Shown in pieces: positions 19,246 through 31,100 of a DNA stretch of 64,000 nucleotides (positions are counted from its first letter, which is position 1; every line of letters begins with the position of its first letter). Made by a program: the position numbers and the translations under genes. Source of the stretch: Arabidopsis thaliana (Eukaryota; Streptophyta; Magnoliopsida; Brassicales; Brassicaceae); the NCBI RefSeq assembly GCF_000001735.4, contig NC_003074.8, forward strand, positions 11,656,101-11,720,100. The letters are read 5' to 3'. Below the pieces are notes generated by a model that saw only the letters and a program-made list of their open reading frames with translations, searched no databases and was not told where the DNA came from.

Positions 19246-19468
19246 ATAAACAACGTGAACAAGTCCAGAAAATAACTCTGAATCAGATGTAATCAAGAGT
19301 TCACAATACTTGAAATCGACAACATTAAACGGATCTCCAATTGTATAAATCCGAGAACGGTACTCTCCCCAAACAAACCATCATTGGACATAGACGAGCC
19401 ACACGATCTCAACCTCACGCTCATATTTGACGTGATTCCACGCCACCTGCTCACGCTGTTTTCTTCTC
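19246..19468 (-). pseudogene. Unidentified coding-like core of the foldback element
   Basis: On the minus strand about 75 codons are open except for one TGA. Recognisable stretches are QVAWNHVKYEREVEIVW, GEYRSRIYTIGDPFNVVDF and SELFSGLVHVVYYA. The composition is that of a normal protein and not of AT-rich noise. I do not recognise the family. A fragment of a host gene captured between the arms (as in Pack-MULEs) would explain it. There is no start codon in context and no sign of expression. Confidence 0.4.
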
Positions 19469-19541
19469 AGGCAACAATGGAGTTCTATTAGTTTCAACTA
19501 GTTACATATATATAAGCTCAATCAATGTTGTTACAAGTTTA

Positions 19542-19602
19542 CAGTAGCTCCATGGTTGAAGGCTTAATAACAGCTGCAGGGAATCGTCGGTTTGACACTA
19601 GG
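19542..19602 (+). other. tRNA-like module in the right arm of the foldback element
   Basis: The plus strand reads AGTAGCTCCATGGTTGAAGG and, about 30 bases on, GTCGGTTTGACACTAGG. These resemble the A and B boxes of the pol III internal promoter. It is the inverted counterpart of the module at 19088-19150, with many differences between the two. Confidence 0.45.
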
Positions 19603-20149
19603 TTGTGTCCGATTTTCTTCTTATTTTTAATTTTTAAAACGACATCGTTTTGAACTGTTAACGGAAAGTTGACTCCGTTAATTTTCTGTTAACGGAAATT
19701 TCACGGCATGCCTTAAATGACCACGTCAACGAAACTTAGACATTTTTTAATAAGCCAACTCAAACTTTGAGATTTAAATGACATTTCGAAAGTTCATGCT
19801 TTTTTCGTCCCAAATTTGAAAGTTGGCGCATTTTTCAACATTTTTCCCGAAAATAATTAGGTGTAAGTAGGCAGAACTTACTTTTTGTGACTCTTAATAA
19901 CGGTCGCAAAATGGTAACACTATTTTCGAAAACGTTTAAAATCATTAGAAATTAGGTGTACCAACTTTTGGGACTCCACATTATCGTCACAAAAACGTCA
20001 CAAATATTTCATTATATATACGTACCTTTTCATTTGAATTCTTCATAACAAATTTCTTGAGATCGATAAGTAAAAAAAAAAAAGGAGAGAAAAAAGATAG
20101 AACAAAAAACAAATTTGAAACGATATGGAATAATTCATCACGCGAATCG

Positions 20150-22089
20150 ATGTACAATCGAATCGATCTATTTACTAATAATATCTCGACGGATTATTTG
20201 GCGGGTGTGGAAGATTTCATTGAATTTGTAAGCTCTCATGTTCAAGACAAAAAATGTCGGTTTTATTGTCCTTGTGTAGGTTGTAAAAATTCTAAACGTA
20301 TGAAAGTTGTCACCATTTCGAGTCATTTGCTTAGTAAGAGGTTTATGGCCAATTATTATGTCTGGTATGAACATGGTGAAGATTACAATGATACTGGGGA
20401 GGGAACTAGTACTTATCAAGAATATGTTGAAAACATCGATTTTACTAGTGGTATTCATGATGAACCTATAGGATTTGATAGGAATAATGTATATGTTGGG
20501 ATGGTTAATCATGCGTTTCATGGTTCTGTACCATATAACGAGTTCATGAAGAACCTACCCAAGAAGCGAAACGGTTTTATGATATGTTAGTTGCTGCAAA
20601 CACGCCGCTTTACGATGTTTGTCAAGAAGGTCATTCGCAATTATCGTTGGCAGATCGGTTCATGAACCATAAAGTCGACCACAATTTGTCAGAAAATTGC
20701 ATGGACGGATGGGCGGAAACGTTTACAAAGTATTTACCTGAGGGTAATAAGGCGACCGGTTCCTACTACGAGATAGAGACTTTGATGCAAAAGCTAGGAT
20801 TGCCGTACCATACATTTGATGTATGTATAGACAATTGTATGCTCTTTTGGAAAGATGATGAGAAGTTAGAGCATTGCAAGTTCTGCGGAAAACCAAGGTA
20901 TTAGAAAAGTGATGGAAGAACAAGAATACCATTTAGTAAGATGTGGTATTTACCAATTGGAGATAGATTGAAGAGAATGTATCTATCTTAGAAGACTGCA
21001 GCTTCGATGAGATGGCATGCTGAGCATGAATCAGAGGAGGGATTAATGTGTCATCCATCAGATGCAGCTGAGTGGAAGAATTTTCAGCAATGGCAGCCCT
21101 CATTTGCATCAGAACTGTGTATCTTAGGTTATGTACTGACGGTTTCAATCCTTTTGGCATGTCCAAAAATCATTCGTTGTGGCCAGTAATTTTGACTCCA
21201 TACAACTTGCCTACTGATATGTACATGAATAGTGAGTATTTGTTTCTAACGATTTTGAATTCGGGACCAAATCATCCACGAGCTAGTCTAGATGTTTTCC
21301 TCCAACCACTTATCGAGGAGTTAAAAGATTTATGGATGAATGGAGTTAAGGCATACGATGTGTCCTTAGATCAAAACTTCAACCTTAAAGTAGTTCTTAT
21401 GTGGACTTATTCAGTCGGTAAGTTTTCGGAAATGAAAAGCCACGACTGTCATGTCTTTATGGAACGATTGCTTCCATTTGTGTTCGCAGAACTCCTACCG
21501 CATAACGTGCATCTTGCAGTATCAGGTAATTATGTCATATATACCTATGTTAAAATAAATTATTTATGTAATAATTTACTAATCATCTCATAAATATTTC
21601 TATCGTAGAATTTGGAGCATTTTTTCATGACTTAAGTAGCCGATCATTGGAGCAAAGTCGCGTCAAACTTTTGAAGGAGAATATTGTCATGATTCTGTGC
21701 AATTTGGAAAAAAATATTTCCACCTTCTTTCTTTGATGTGATGGAGCACCTACCTATACACTTACCAGATGAAGCCGAGCTTGGTAGTCCAGTTCAATAT
21801 AGATGGATGTATCCTTTTGAAAGGTTTTTTAAACGTTTGAAAGGGAAGACAAAGAACAAAAGATATCCAGCGGCTTCAATTGTTCAATCATATATGAATG
21901 ATGAGATATCTTACTTCTCTGAACACTATTTTGCTTCACACATTTCTACAGCTATTAGAAGAAGGTATTTCATATTTATATTATAACATTATCTTAAGTA
22001 AAATTTTGTTTAGCATTCAAACAACTAAACATAAAGTTATACATATGTTTAATTTGCAGGTCAAGTCGGTATGATGTTGGTGAAGCTCA
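20150..22089 (+). pseudogene. CACTA-2 TnpD-type transposase, 5' half, broken
   Basis: The start ATG at 20150 (MYNRIDLF) opens a transposase-associated domain: GVEDFIEFV, RFYCPCVGCKN, HLLSKRFMANYYVWYEHGE. After a frame break near 20560 the Transposase_21 region follows: FYDMLVAANTPLYD, CMDGWAETFTKYLPEG, CKFCGKPRY, MRWHAEH and LCTDGFNPFGMSKNHS, with a catalytic Asp present. Stops at 20902-20904 and 20989-20991 and a small deletion near 21118 are seen. The segment that should carry the next catalytic residues between about 21430 and 21440 is deleted. A DUF4218-like region follows (HDCHVFMERLLPFVF, RWMYPFERFFKRLKG), with two probable introns. It is interrupted at 22090 by copia A. Confidence 0.88.
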
Positions 22090-22664
22090 TGTTGGAACTT
22101 TTTGACTTAAAATTTTTTTGGTGATTTTCCGCCCAAATTCCGGTCAAACGGCTGAACGGAATTGTCGGGTCATTAGTGCATTGGAATGCTGGTAAAGAGA
22201 ACTCCAAAACGGTATACTCATACGTCAAAAACGGAGTTGTATTGAATGAGAAATAAGGGTGTAAAGTTGGATACTTGGGCCAAACCGGGCCGAATCGAAC
22301 CGAATCGGGCTGAACCGGGCTGCGGGTTGTCGGAACGTCCCGTCGTCGGCTCAAGGGCTGTCGGGCTTGCGGACCGTCATGCTTGTGAGTTATTGGACTT
22401 GCTGAGTTGAATCTTATGAAAATATTCTCAGGATAGTCACAAATATTCTCAGGATATGAGAGTCTCAGAATATTCTCAGGATACCCTCAAAATATGTCAT
22501 GCTTATTCTAAGAATATTCTGCAAAATCCTATCTCTCTCTACTATATAGAGAGACCCAGCCTCTCATTATTTCTCAAGCTCTCAAACACAAAACACTCTA
22601 AATTCTAAAGTCTCTCCTCTCGCTCTATTGCTTCTTAAAAGTAAGTTCTTAGTTTAGTAGTTTC
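22090..22664 (+). repeat. Copia A 5' LTR, left part
   Basis: Starts TGTTGGAACTTTTT and aligns along its length with the 3' LTR at 32882-33456. It contains a repeated ATTCTCAGGATA motif (three or four times near 22430-22490) and a TATA-like CTACTATATAGAGAG near 22540. It breaks off at GTTTC (22660-22664), the target duplication of copia B. Confidence 0.9.
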
Positions 22665-22973
22665 TGTTGATAAGCTTGAAGTTAGCTTAAAGAATAAGCT
22701 AACCAAATCCTAAGTGATTAGGATTAGATTGTATTTAGGAGTTATCTAAATACAATATTAGTAGTTATCTAATGTTATTAGGAGTTATCTAATAGCTAGA
22801 GTTTTCATATAAATAGAGATGCCAAGTTGTGGTAGTCTTATTGAGAAGTTTAGAGTTTGAGAGTTTGAGAGATTGAGAGCTTTGGTGAGAGTTTTAGGTT
22901 TTGAGTAAGTTTCCTAAAGATTAATAAAGAGTGAGTCTTTATATACACCATTCTCTTATTCTATAATTCGATA
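22665..22973 (+). repeat. Copia B 5' LTR
   Basis: 309 bp, starting TGTTGATAAGCTTGAAG. It contains short internal repetitions (GTTATCTAAT, GAGTTTGAGAG) and a TATA-like CATATAAATAGAG near 22806. It ends ATTCGATA, three bases before the primer site. Confidence 0.92.
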
Positions 22974-22975
22974 TT

Positions 22976-22987
22976 TGGTATCAGAGC
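22976..22987 (+). promoter_or_regulatory. Copia B primer binding site
   Basis: TGGTATCAGAGC lies two bases after the 5' LTR and is the initiator Met tRNA complement used by most plant copia elements. Confidence 0.9.
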
Positions 22988-23053
22988 AATATTGAATTAT
23001 CGAACAAAACTCTAAAAACAATAACAAAGCTTTTTGTTTTAGAAAATCAAACT

Positions 23054-26000
23054 ATGGGAGATATAGTTCTGGTTACTACAGGCAGCAAGTTAAAAGAAAC
23101 GAGCTCAGCTTCCATCTCATGTCCTCTACTCAGCGCCACAAACTATAACGTATGGACTATGCGGATGAGGTTGTTGCTCAAGGTACACAAAGTTTGGGAT
23201 ACTGTTGAACCGGGATCAGAAGACGTGGACAAGAACGATATCGCCAGAGCCCTCATCTTCCAATCAGTACCTGAGTCTCTAACCCTTCAAATCGGAGAAC
23301 TTGAGACTGCGAAGGAAGTTTGGGAATCGATAAAAACGAAAAACGTTGGAGCAGAAAGAGTTAAGGAGGCAAGACTTCAGACTCTCATGGCAGAATTTGA
23401 GAGAGCCAAGATGAAAGAGACAGATACAATAGAAGACTTTGCAGGGAGACTTTCAGAGATAACCACAAAACTGCAGCATTAGGAGAAAAGATTGAAGCAT
23501 CAAAATTAGTCAAGAAATTCCTAAACAGTCTACCAAGGAAACGCTTCATACAAATCATCGCCTCACTTGAACAGGTTCTCGACCTTAACAAGACAAGCTT
23601 TGAAGACAAAGTGGGGAGGATGAAAGTCTATGAAGAAAGGATATGTGATGAAGAGGAGGATCAAACAAACGATGGAAACTTATGTATGCAAACCATGATT
23701 CACAATCTCAGCAAGGTAGAGGCAGAGGACAAGGAGATCGCTTCTATCAAAGAGGGAGAGGTCGTGGCAGGTTTGGATATCAGGGTTACAAACAAGAGCG
23801 TGATACGTCAAAGGTGGTCTGTTACAGATGTGATAAGCTAGGACACTATGCTTCTTCTTGTCCTGATCGTCTACTTAAGCTACAAAAAGCAAAAGAAGAA
23901 GAAGACAATGACACTCAAGAAGCTGAAGAACTAATGGTGCATGAAGTGGTATATCTCAATGAGAAAAATGTTAAACCAAGCGAGTTTGAGACAAGTTCGG
24001 ATGCAAGCAACGTATGGTATTTAGATAATGGAGCAAGCAACCATATGTTAGGAAATCGAGCTTTTTTCGAAAATTGATGAATCAATTACAAGGAAAGTTC
24101 GTTTTGGAGATGACTCGAGAATCGACATAAAGGGAAAAGGCTCAGTTCTGTTCATTAGCAAAAACAAGGAAAAGAAAATTCTTGCTGATGTATACTTCAT
24201 ACCTGATCTCAAGAGCAACATCATAAGCCTTGGACAAGCTACAGAATCAGGGTGTGAAGTTCGAATGAAAGATGATTTGCTCATTATGCATGACAAGGAT
24301 GGAAAGCTGCTAGTAAAAGCAAATCGATCTAAAAATCGATTGTATAAAGTACTCATGGAGATTGAGCCTCCTAAGTGTCTACAAGCAATGGTCCTTAGTA
24401 ACTCAGCAAAATGGCACTCACGGTTAGGCCATATTGGAGTTGAGACCTTGAAGACGATGGTGAAGAAGGATCTTGTTATCGGAATGCCTCAAATGGAAGT
24501 TGACAAAGAAACATGTGCTTCATGTTTACTCGGGAAACAAGTAAGCAAAAGCTTCCCTCAAGCTTCATCTTATCGTGCTACACAGAACCTAGAGTTGATA
24601 CACGGAGATCTCTGCGGCCCCATCACACCTCCTACAAGTGCTCGGAACAGATATATCTTTGTGCTAATTGATGATCACTCTCGTTATATGTGGTCTATTC
24701 TCTTGAAAGAAAAAAACGAACCCTTCGAAAAATCCAAGAGATTCAAGACAAGAGTTGAGCAAGAGAGTGGAGTAACTATCAAGACTTGTAGGACAGACAG
24801 AGGTGGAGAATTTGTCTCTCATGAGTTCAAAACGTTTTGTGAAGAGAACGGTATAACAAGACATCTCACAGCACCACACTCTCCTCAACAAAATGGTGTA
24901 GTAGAGCGACGAAACAGATCCCTAATGGAGATGACAAGGAGCATATGAAGATGCCAAATTACTTGTGGTGAGAAGCTGTTCGACATGCCACCTATGTTAT
25001 AAACCGGGTAGCAACAAGAGTTCTAACTAATCAAACACCGTATGAAGCATACAAAGGCAGGAAACCCAATGTAGAACACATACGTGTGTTTGGTTGTGTT
25101 GGATATGCAAGAATAGAATCTCCTCATTTGAAGAAACTAGATGACATATCACGTTCTCTGGTACACTTAGGAACCGAACCAGGCTCAAAGGCATACTGTC
25201 TCTTGGATCTAACCACTCACAAGATAGTTGTAAGCAGAGATGTAGTCTTCGATGAAACTAAAAGTTGGAAGTGGAATGATCTAAGAAGTGAATCAACAGA
25301 AGATTCAGGAAACTTTGTACTTGGTTTTGAACAATTTGGAAATAACGGACTAAGAAGAGAAAGAGAAGAACATGGTTCTGAGACAAGCGAGAAGAACACT
25401 GAGGATGAAGACACTTCTCGAGTCACTGAAGCAACAGAAACAGAGGAACCAATTCAAGAAGAAGGTCAACCACAAGAGAACACACAACCCACACTAAGAC
25501 GATCTCAAAGGCAAGTTTCTATGCCGAAGTACTTAGAGGATTACGTTCTACTTGCTGAAGAAGAAAGTGAATATCTCCTCTCTGTAATAAACGAGGAACC
25601 TTGGGATTATGCTGAAGCAAAAGAAACACAAGAGTGGAGAGAAGCGTGTGAGGACGAAATCGCTTCAATTGAGAAGAACAAGACATGGGATTTAGTGGAA
25701 CTTCCTCAAGGAGCTAAGCCAATCGGGCTCAAATGGGTGTTTAAGCTAAAGAAGAACGCAGAAGGGAACATAAACAAGTATAAGGCAAGACTCGTGGCTA
25801 AAGGTTACGTACAACGACATGGCATAGACTTTGACGAAGTCTTTGCCCCTGTAGCACGAATCGAAACAGTCCGCTTCATCATTGCCCTAGCTGCTTCAAA
25901 CGGATGGGAAGTGCATCATCTCGATGTCAAAACAGCATTCTTACACGGTGAATTAAAAGAGATAGTATTTGTTTCACAGCCAGAAGGATTCACAGAGAAA

Positions 26001-27227
26001 GGGAGTGAAGGCAAAGTATACAAATTGAATAAGGCACTCTATGGATTAAGACAAGCGCCTAGAGCATGGAACAACAAATTAAACAAGATACTTGGGGAAT
26101 TAAAGTTCGTCAAGTGTTCTAAAGAACCATCGCTCTATCGTAAGCAAGAGAAAGATGATCTTCTTCTAGTAGAAGTGTATGTGGATGATTTGCTTATTTC
26201 AGGTTCTAGCTTAAAGCTCATTAATGACTTCAAGAAAGGAATGGCGTCCAAGTTTGAGATGAGTGATCTCGGGTTACTCACATACTATCTTGGAATCGAA
26301 GTAATTCAGTATAATGGAGGAATTATGTTGAAACAAGGGAGATATGCAGAGAAGATCCTAGACGAAACCAAGATGAGTGATTGCAACGCAGTTCACATTC
26401 CAATGAACTCCGGTTTGAAGCTGTCAAAAGCGGGAACAGAGAAAGGAAGTCATGACTCGGAGACAGAGAAGAACATTGAGCCAAAAGAGTATAGAAGAAA
26501 CATTGGATGTCTTCGGTATCTACTTCACACACGACCTGACCTCTCATACTGTGTTGGTGTGTTGAGTAGATACATGCAAGAACCTAAAGAAGGTCATGGA
26601 GTAGCTATGAAGCAGATTCTAAGATACTTGCGTGGCACTACTTCCTATGGACTATCTTTCAAGCGAGGAGACAAGTCGGGGCTAATAGGTTTCAGTGATA
26701 GCAGTCACAATGTAGACGAGGATGATGGGAGGAGCACAACCGGACATATATTCTACCTTGATGGCTCTCTGATAACTTGGTGTACACAAAAGCAAGAAAC
26801 TGTGGCTTTATCGTCTTGTGAGGCTGAGTTTATGGCAGCCACTGAAGGAGCTAAGCAGGCAATTTGGTTGCAGGAATTACTTGGAGAGGTAACAGGAGAA
26901 GCATGCAAGAAGGTGAGACTACTCATTGACAACAAATCGGCGATAGCACTTGCCAAGAATCCAGTATTTCACGGCCGGAGCAAACACATTCACAAGAGGT
27001 ACCATTTCATTCGTGAGTGTGTTGAGAATGAGCAAATAGAAGTGGAACACGTTCCCGGGGAAGAACAGAAGGCGAATCTTCTAACAAAGGCACTTGGAAG
27101 AATCAAATTCAAAGAGATGAGAGAGCTAGTTGGAGTTCAAGAGTTGTCGAAGTGTGAGTTCAAGCTTAAGGGAGTGAATGTTGATAAGCTTGAAGTTAGC
27201 TTAAGGAATAAGCTAACCAAATCCTAA
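23054..27227 (+). pseudogene. Copia B gag-pol, broken
   Basis: It opens at ATG 23054 with a copia Gag region (NYNVWTMRMRLLLKVHKVW). The frame is lost near 23470, again near 23680, near 24070 and near 24945. Recognisable parts are the zinc knuckle CYRCDKLGHYASSC (about 23823), protease YLDNGASNHM (about 24020), integrase (LIHGDLCGPI, RTDRGGEFVS, NGVVERRNRS), and a long open block 25086-27227 with RT (FAPVARIET, EVYVDDLLIS) and RNase H (FSDSSHN, SSCEAEF, IDNKSAIA). RNase H reads SSHN where most copies have SDWA. The frame runs 49 bp into the 3' LTR. The second half is open, so the damage is mostly in gag and integrase. Confidence 0.93.
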
Positions 27228-27480
27228 GTGATTAGGATTAGATTGTATTTAGGAGTTATCTACATACAATATTTAGTAGTTATCTAATGTTATTAGGAGT
27301 TATCTAATAGCTAGAGTTTTCATATAAATAGAGATGCCAAGTTGTGGTAATCCTATTGAGAAGTTTAGAGTTTGAGAGTTTGAGAGCTTTAGTGAGAGCT
27401 TTAGGTTTTGAGTAAGTTTCCTAAAGATTAATAAAGAGTGAGTCTTTATATACACCATTTTCTTGTTCTATAAATCGATA
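27179..27480 (+). repeat. Copia B 3' LTR
   Basis: 302 bp, starting TGTTGATAAGC and ending AAATCGATA, next to the second GTTTC. It differs from the 5' LTR by roughly ten substitutions and one short deletion near 27375. Confidence 0.92.
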
Positions 27481-27485
27481 GTTTC

Positions 27486-27748
27486 GAGAGTATATCGTAG
27501 ATCTAGTTCGCTTGTGTCTAATACTTGTGTGCTTGGGTATTAGTTCGTGATCAGTTGTATCCTGGGATTCAAAAATTATGATGTCCGAAAAGCACTTATG
27601 GGCGATTTATTGAAGTAAGGAAAAAGATATCATATCTTGCCTCCGTGATTTACTTTTTGTCCTTAATTACTGTTATTGTAATTTTATTGTTATCGTTATC
27701 TTAATAGAATTCGTACTTGTTTCTCAATTCGGTTTTTGGGCTATTACA
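27486..27748 (+). repeat. Copia A 5' LTR, right part
   Basis: Resumes after the second GTTTC copy (27481-27485) as GAGAGTATATCGTAG and aligns with 33462-33721 of the 3' LTR, ending GGTTTTTGGGCTATTACA. The two parts sum to about 838 bp, matching the 840-bp 3' LTR. Confidence 0.9.
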
Positions 27749-28139
27749 ATCTTAATTCAATAAATCTGCTTTTAGCTTATCGCTCTAGAAGGATTGAGAA
27801 TTTTTCGAATTTTTTAAAACGATTTTAAAATCTTCTAAAAATTGTTTCTGCTATCATCTTTGGGTGCTTACGCGGAAGGTTTATAGAAGAACGTTATTAC
27901 TTCTTTCTTTCTCCTCTTTCTAAATTGCTTCGCAAACGCTATGTAGCGATTGTTATGGACAGTTTCTTATATAAACTTCTCTAGTTTCCACGAACGCTCA
28001 TACTTGAGTGAGTTTGTGAAACGCGAAACAAGTTTTTGCGAACGCTTCTTAAGCGAGTTTGCAAAACTAATTCGGTGTAATTTAGTTACCTGAATTTTTT
28101 GGTTAATATACTAATCAAATCTGTTTTTCTGTGAACAGA
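27749..28139 (+). other. Copia A leader between LTR and gag
   Basis: Non-coding leader of 390 bp. No TGGTATCAGAGC primer site follows the LTR, so this element uses another primer or the site is mutated. The leader ends TTTTTCTGTGAACAG just before AATG. That is a good 3' splice site, and the LTR contains AAAA|GTAAGTTC (22637-22646), a good 5' splice site. Confidence 0.5.
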
Positions 28140-31100
28140 ATGACTGATATTAACACCAACAACGAGATCGTTGGCAACACCACAGTTGCTGAGACCCCGG
28201 ATGAGGAAGCTTTGCGCCTTGCGAAAGAGCTTGAAAAGACACAGATCACCGATTCTGATATGGATAATGTGCGCCGAAATCTGTTCGGTAATGGTTCAAC
28301 CAACACTACCATACCAGCCTCTGTTTCCCAAGGGATGATGTCACACTTGTTTGATGGCAAATCCGGGTTCAAAACGTGGCAAGAAAAGATGCGCTACTAT
28401 TTGGTCAGCATAAACATGGAAAGGTACCTCCCAGAGGATCCACCAATAGTTCCTCAAGGTACCACATATGTGTATACAGTTGGAGGTATGGATACATGGG
28501 CTCAAGGTGACTATTGTTGCAAAGGTCTAATCCTGAACCGCTTGTTGAACGATCTGTTTGACCTCTACAGCAAGGCCAAGTCTTCCAAAACACTGTGGCT
28601 AACTTTAGAGAACAAGTATAAGACTGATGAGTCTAGAATGCAAAGATTCTCAACTGCGAAGTTTCTGAATTTCAAGATGGTGGACTCCAAACCAATCATG
28701 GAACAGGTGGAGGCTCTTCAACGTATCTGTCAAGAGATAGAGTTGGAAGGGATGTCGATCTGCAACGTCTTCAAGACGAATTGCTTGATCGAGAAGCTAC
28801 CACCGGGCTGGTCAGATTTCAAGAATTACCTTAACTTCAAACGTAAGGCAATGACTTTTGATGATCTCATCCGAAGGTTAATGATTGAAGGCAACAATCG
28901 TGGGGCTCACGCGGGTGCTCAGAATCAAGGGCATGATGTTAATGTAGCTGAGCATAAGGCCAAGCTGAAAGGCAAGGGAAAAGGGTTCTCTATTCCTCAG
29001 AAGAACTTGAAGGTTTCATCGTCAACAAACTTCAAGAAGAGCAATGCTGAGCGGAAGTTCTAAGGAAAGTGTCATCATTGTGGAAAGATTGGACACAAGG
29101 CTGATGTTTGCAAGAGCAAAGCCAAGGATGTCAAGAGCCAGGCAAACCTAACTGAAGAGGATATGGTTGCAGTGGTCACTGAATGTAACATGGTGGACGA
29201 CAACCAAGTGAAGTGGTACTACGACACTGGTGCAACCACACACATCTGCACAGATAGGACCATGTTCTCCACCTATGTGAATAACAAGTCAAACGAACAA
29301 CTCTTCATGGGCAACACGGCGATGTCTAAGATTGAAGGTAAGGGCAAAGTGGTTCTGAAGCTGACTTCGGGACGTGAGCTTACTCTGCAAAACGTGAAGC
29401 ATGTACCTGACATGCGGAAGAATCTCATCTCTTGAACGGTGCTAAGTAACAATGGCTTTGCCGTTAACTTTGAGTCTGATAAGCTAGTTCTTAAGAAACA
29501 TGGGGTGTATCTGGGAAAGGGTTTCGTTAAAGGTGGACTGGTCAAAATGTCTGTAATGACAGTCTTTCCGAAAAATGTAGCTTCTGCTTCTGTTGTGGAA
29601 ATGAATGAAAATCCTATTGCTTACTTGGTAGAGTCATTTACTACTTGGCATGAACATTTAGGACATGTCAGTTATAAAACAATGCGAAAAATGCAAAACA
29701 TGAATTTAATTCCGAAATTCAAAACTAACCAAAAAAAATGTGAAGTATGCGTACAGGCAAAACTCACTAAAACTCGCTCACCACGAGTTAAAAGAACAAC
29801 TGAACCTCTGGGTTTAATTCACACAGACTTATGTGATTTAAAATATGTGCAAACTAGAGGTGGTAAGAAATACTTTGTTACCTTCATAGATGATTGCACA
29901 AGATATTGTTATGTATATCTATTGCATAGCAAAGATGAAGCTCTGGTAAAATTCAAAGAATTTACACTCGAAGTAGAAAATCAGCTTCAGAGAACTATAA
30001 AAATAGTTCGAAGTGATAGAGGAGGAGAATATAATGAGCCATTCAATGCATTTTGCAGAGAAAAAGGTATTATACACCAAACAACTGCTCCTTATTCACC
30101 AGAATCTAACGGAGTTGCGGAACGAAAGAATCGAACTCTGAAAGAAATGATGAATGCATTGTTGCAGGAATCAGGGTTAGCCTAGAACATGTGGAGGGAA
30201 GCTTTTCTTACCACTAACTACATCCTTAATAGGATACCACATAAGGTGACTGCAAAGTCACCATATGAACTTTGGAAAGGTACAGTACCCTCGTACAAAT
30301 ACCTAAAAGTGTGGGGTGTCTAGCAAAAGTGGCTGTACCACCTCCCAAAAAGGTCACAATTGGGCCTAAGATTGTAGACTGTATCTTCATCGGATATGCG
30401 CACAACAGCAATGCTTATAGATTTCTTGTTTATAAATCGGATATTCCAGATATCCATGAAAATACAGTCATGGAATCAAGAAATGCATCGTTTTTTGAAG
30501 ATATTTTTCCTTGTAGGAAAACTCAAAAACGAACTCGTGATCAACGAGTTGCAGCAACATCGGAAGCTGAGGACAATTCTTTGGGTACTATTACTGTTGA
30601 AGAAACAGAACAGGAACCTGAAGATCAACCTAGGCGGAGCAAAAGAGCTCGAAAAGAGAAATCTTTCGGTGATGATTTCTTGATGGCGTTTTTAGCTGGA
30701 AACGTACCAAGAACTTATTCAGAAGCCATGTCTTCCCCCGATGCACCTTATTGGAAGGAAGCAGTCAATACTGAAATAGACTCTATCTTGCAACATCATA
30801 CTTACGAGATAGCAAATCTACCCCAAAGTTCTAAACCATTGGGGAGTAAATGGATTTTCACTATTAAAAGGAAAACAAATGGTGATATTGATAGGTACAA
30901 GGCTAGGCTTGTGGTACAAGGATTTTGACAAAAAGAAGGTTTAGATTTCTTTGATACCTATTCTCCTGTAACGAAAATAACTTCAATCAGGATGCTCATA
31001 GGCTTTGCAGCCTTAAGAGATCTTGAAATACATCAAATGGATGTAAAAACAGCTTTCTTACATGGAGATTTGGATGAGGAAATCTACATGAAACAACCTG

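Larger units (their letters stand above)
18841..19848. mobile_element. Foldback/MULE-like element with about 400-bp arms, inserted in CACTA-2
   Basis: A 1008-bp element starting GGGAAAAATGTC (18841) and ending with its near complement (..CATTTTTCCC, 19848). It is flanked by a perfect 10-bp direct repeat, GAAAATAATT, at 18831-18840 and 19849-19858. That length fits Mutator-type target duplications (9-11 bp). The outer 245 bp of each arm pair closely. Weaker pairing continues inward to CTCCATTGTTGCCTG (about 19228-19242) and its complement (about 19469-19483). Both arms hold a tRNA-like module. The 220-bp core is coding-like on the minus strand. No transposase is present. Confidence 0.88.
22665..27480 (+). 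mobile_element. Copia B, inserted in the 5' LTR of copia A
   Basis: This is a 4816-bp element with LTRs of 309 bp (22665-22973) and 302 bp (27179-27480), flanked by a perfect 5-bp duplication, GTTTC (22660-22664 and 27481-27485). It has a tRNA primer site and gag-pol remains. The LTRs start TG but both end ..CGATA, not CA, so the terminal dinucleotides are TG..TA. The 3' LTR lacks an 8-9-bp stretch of the 5' LTR and has a few substitutions. The coding region has several frameshifts. Confidence 0.94.
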
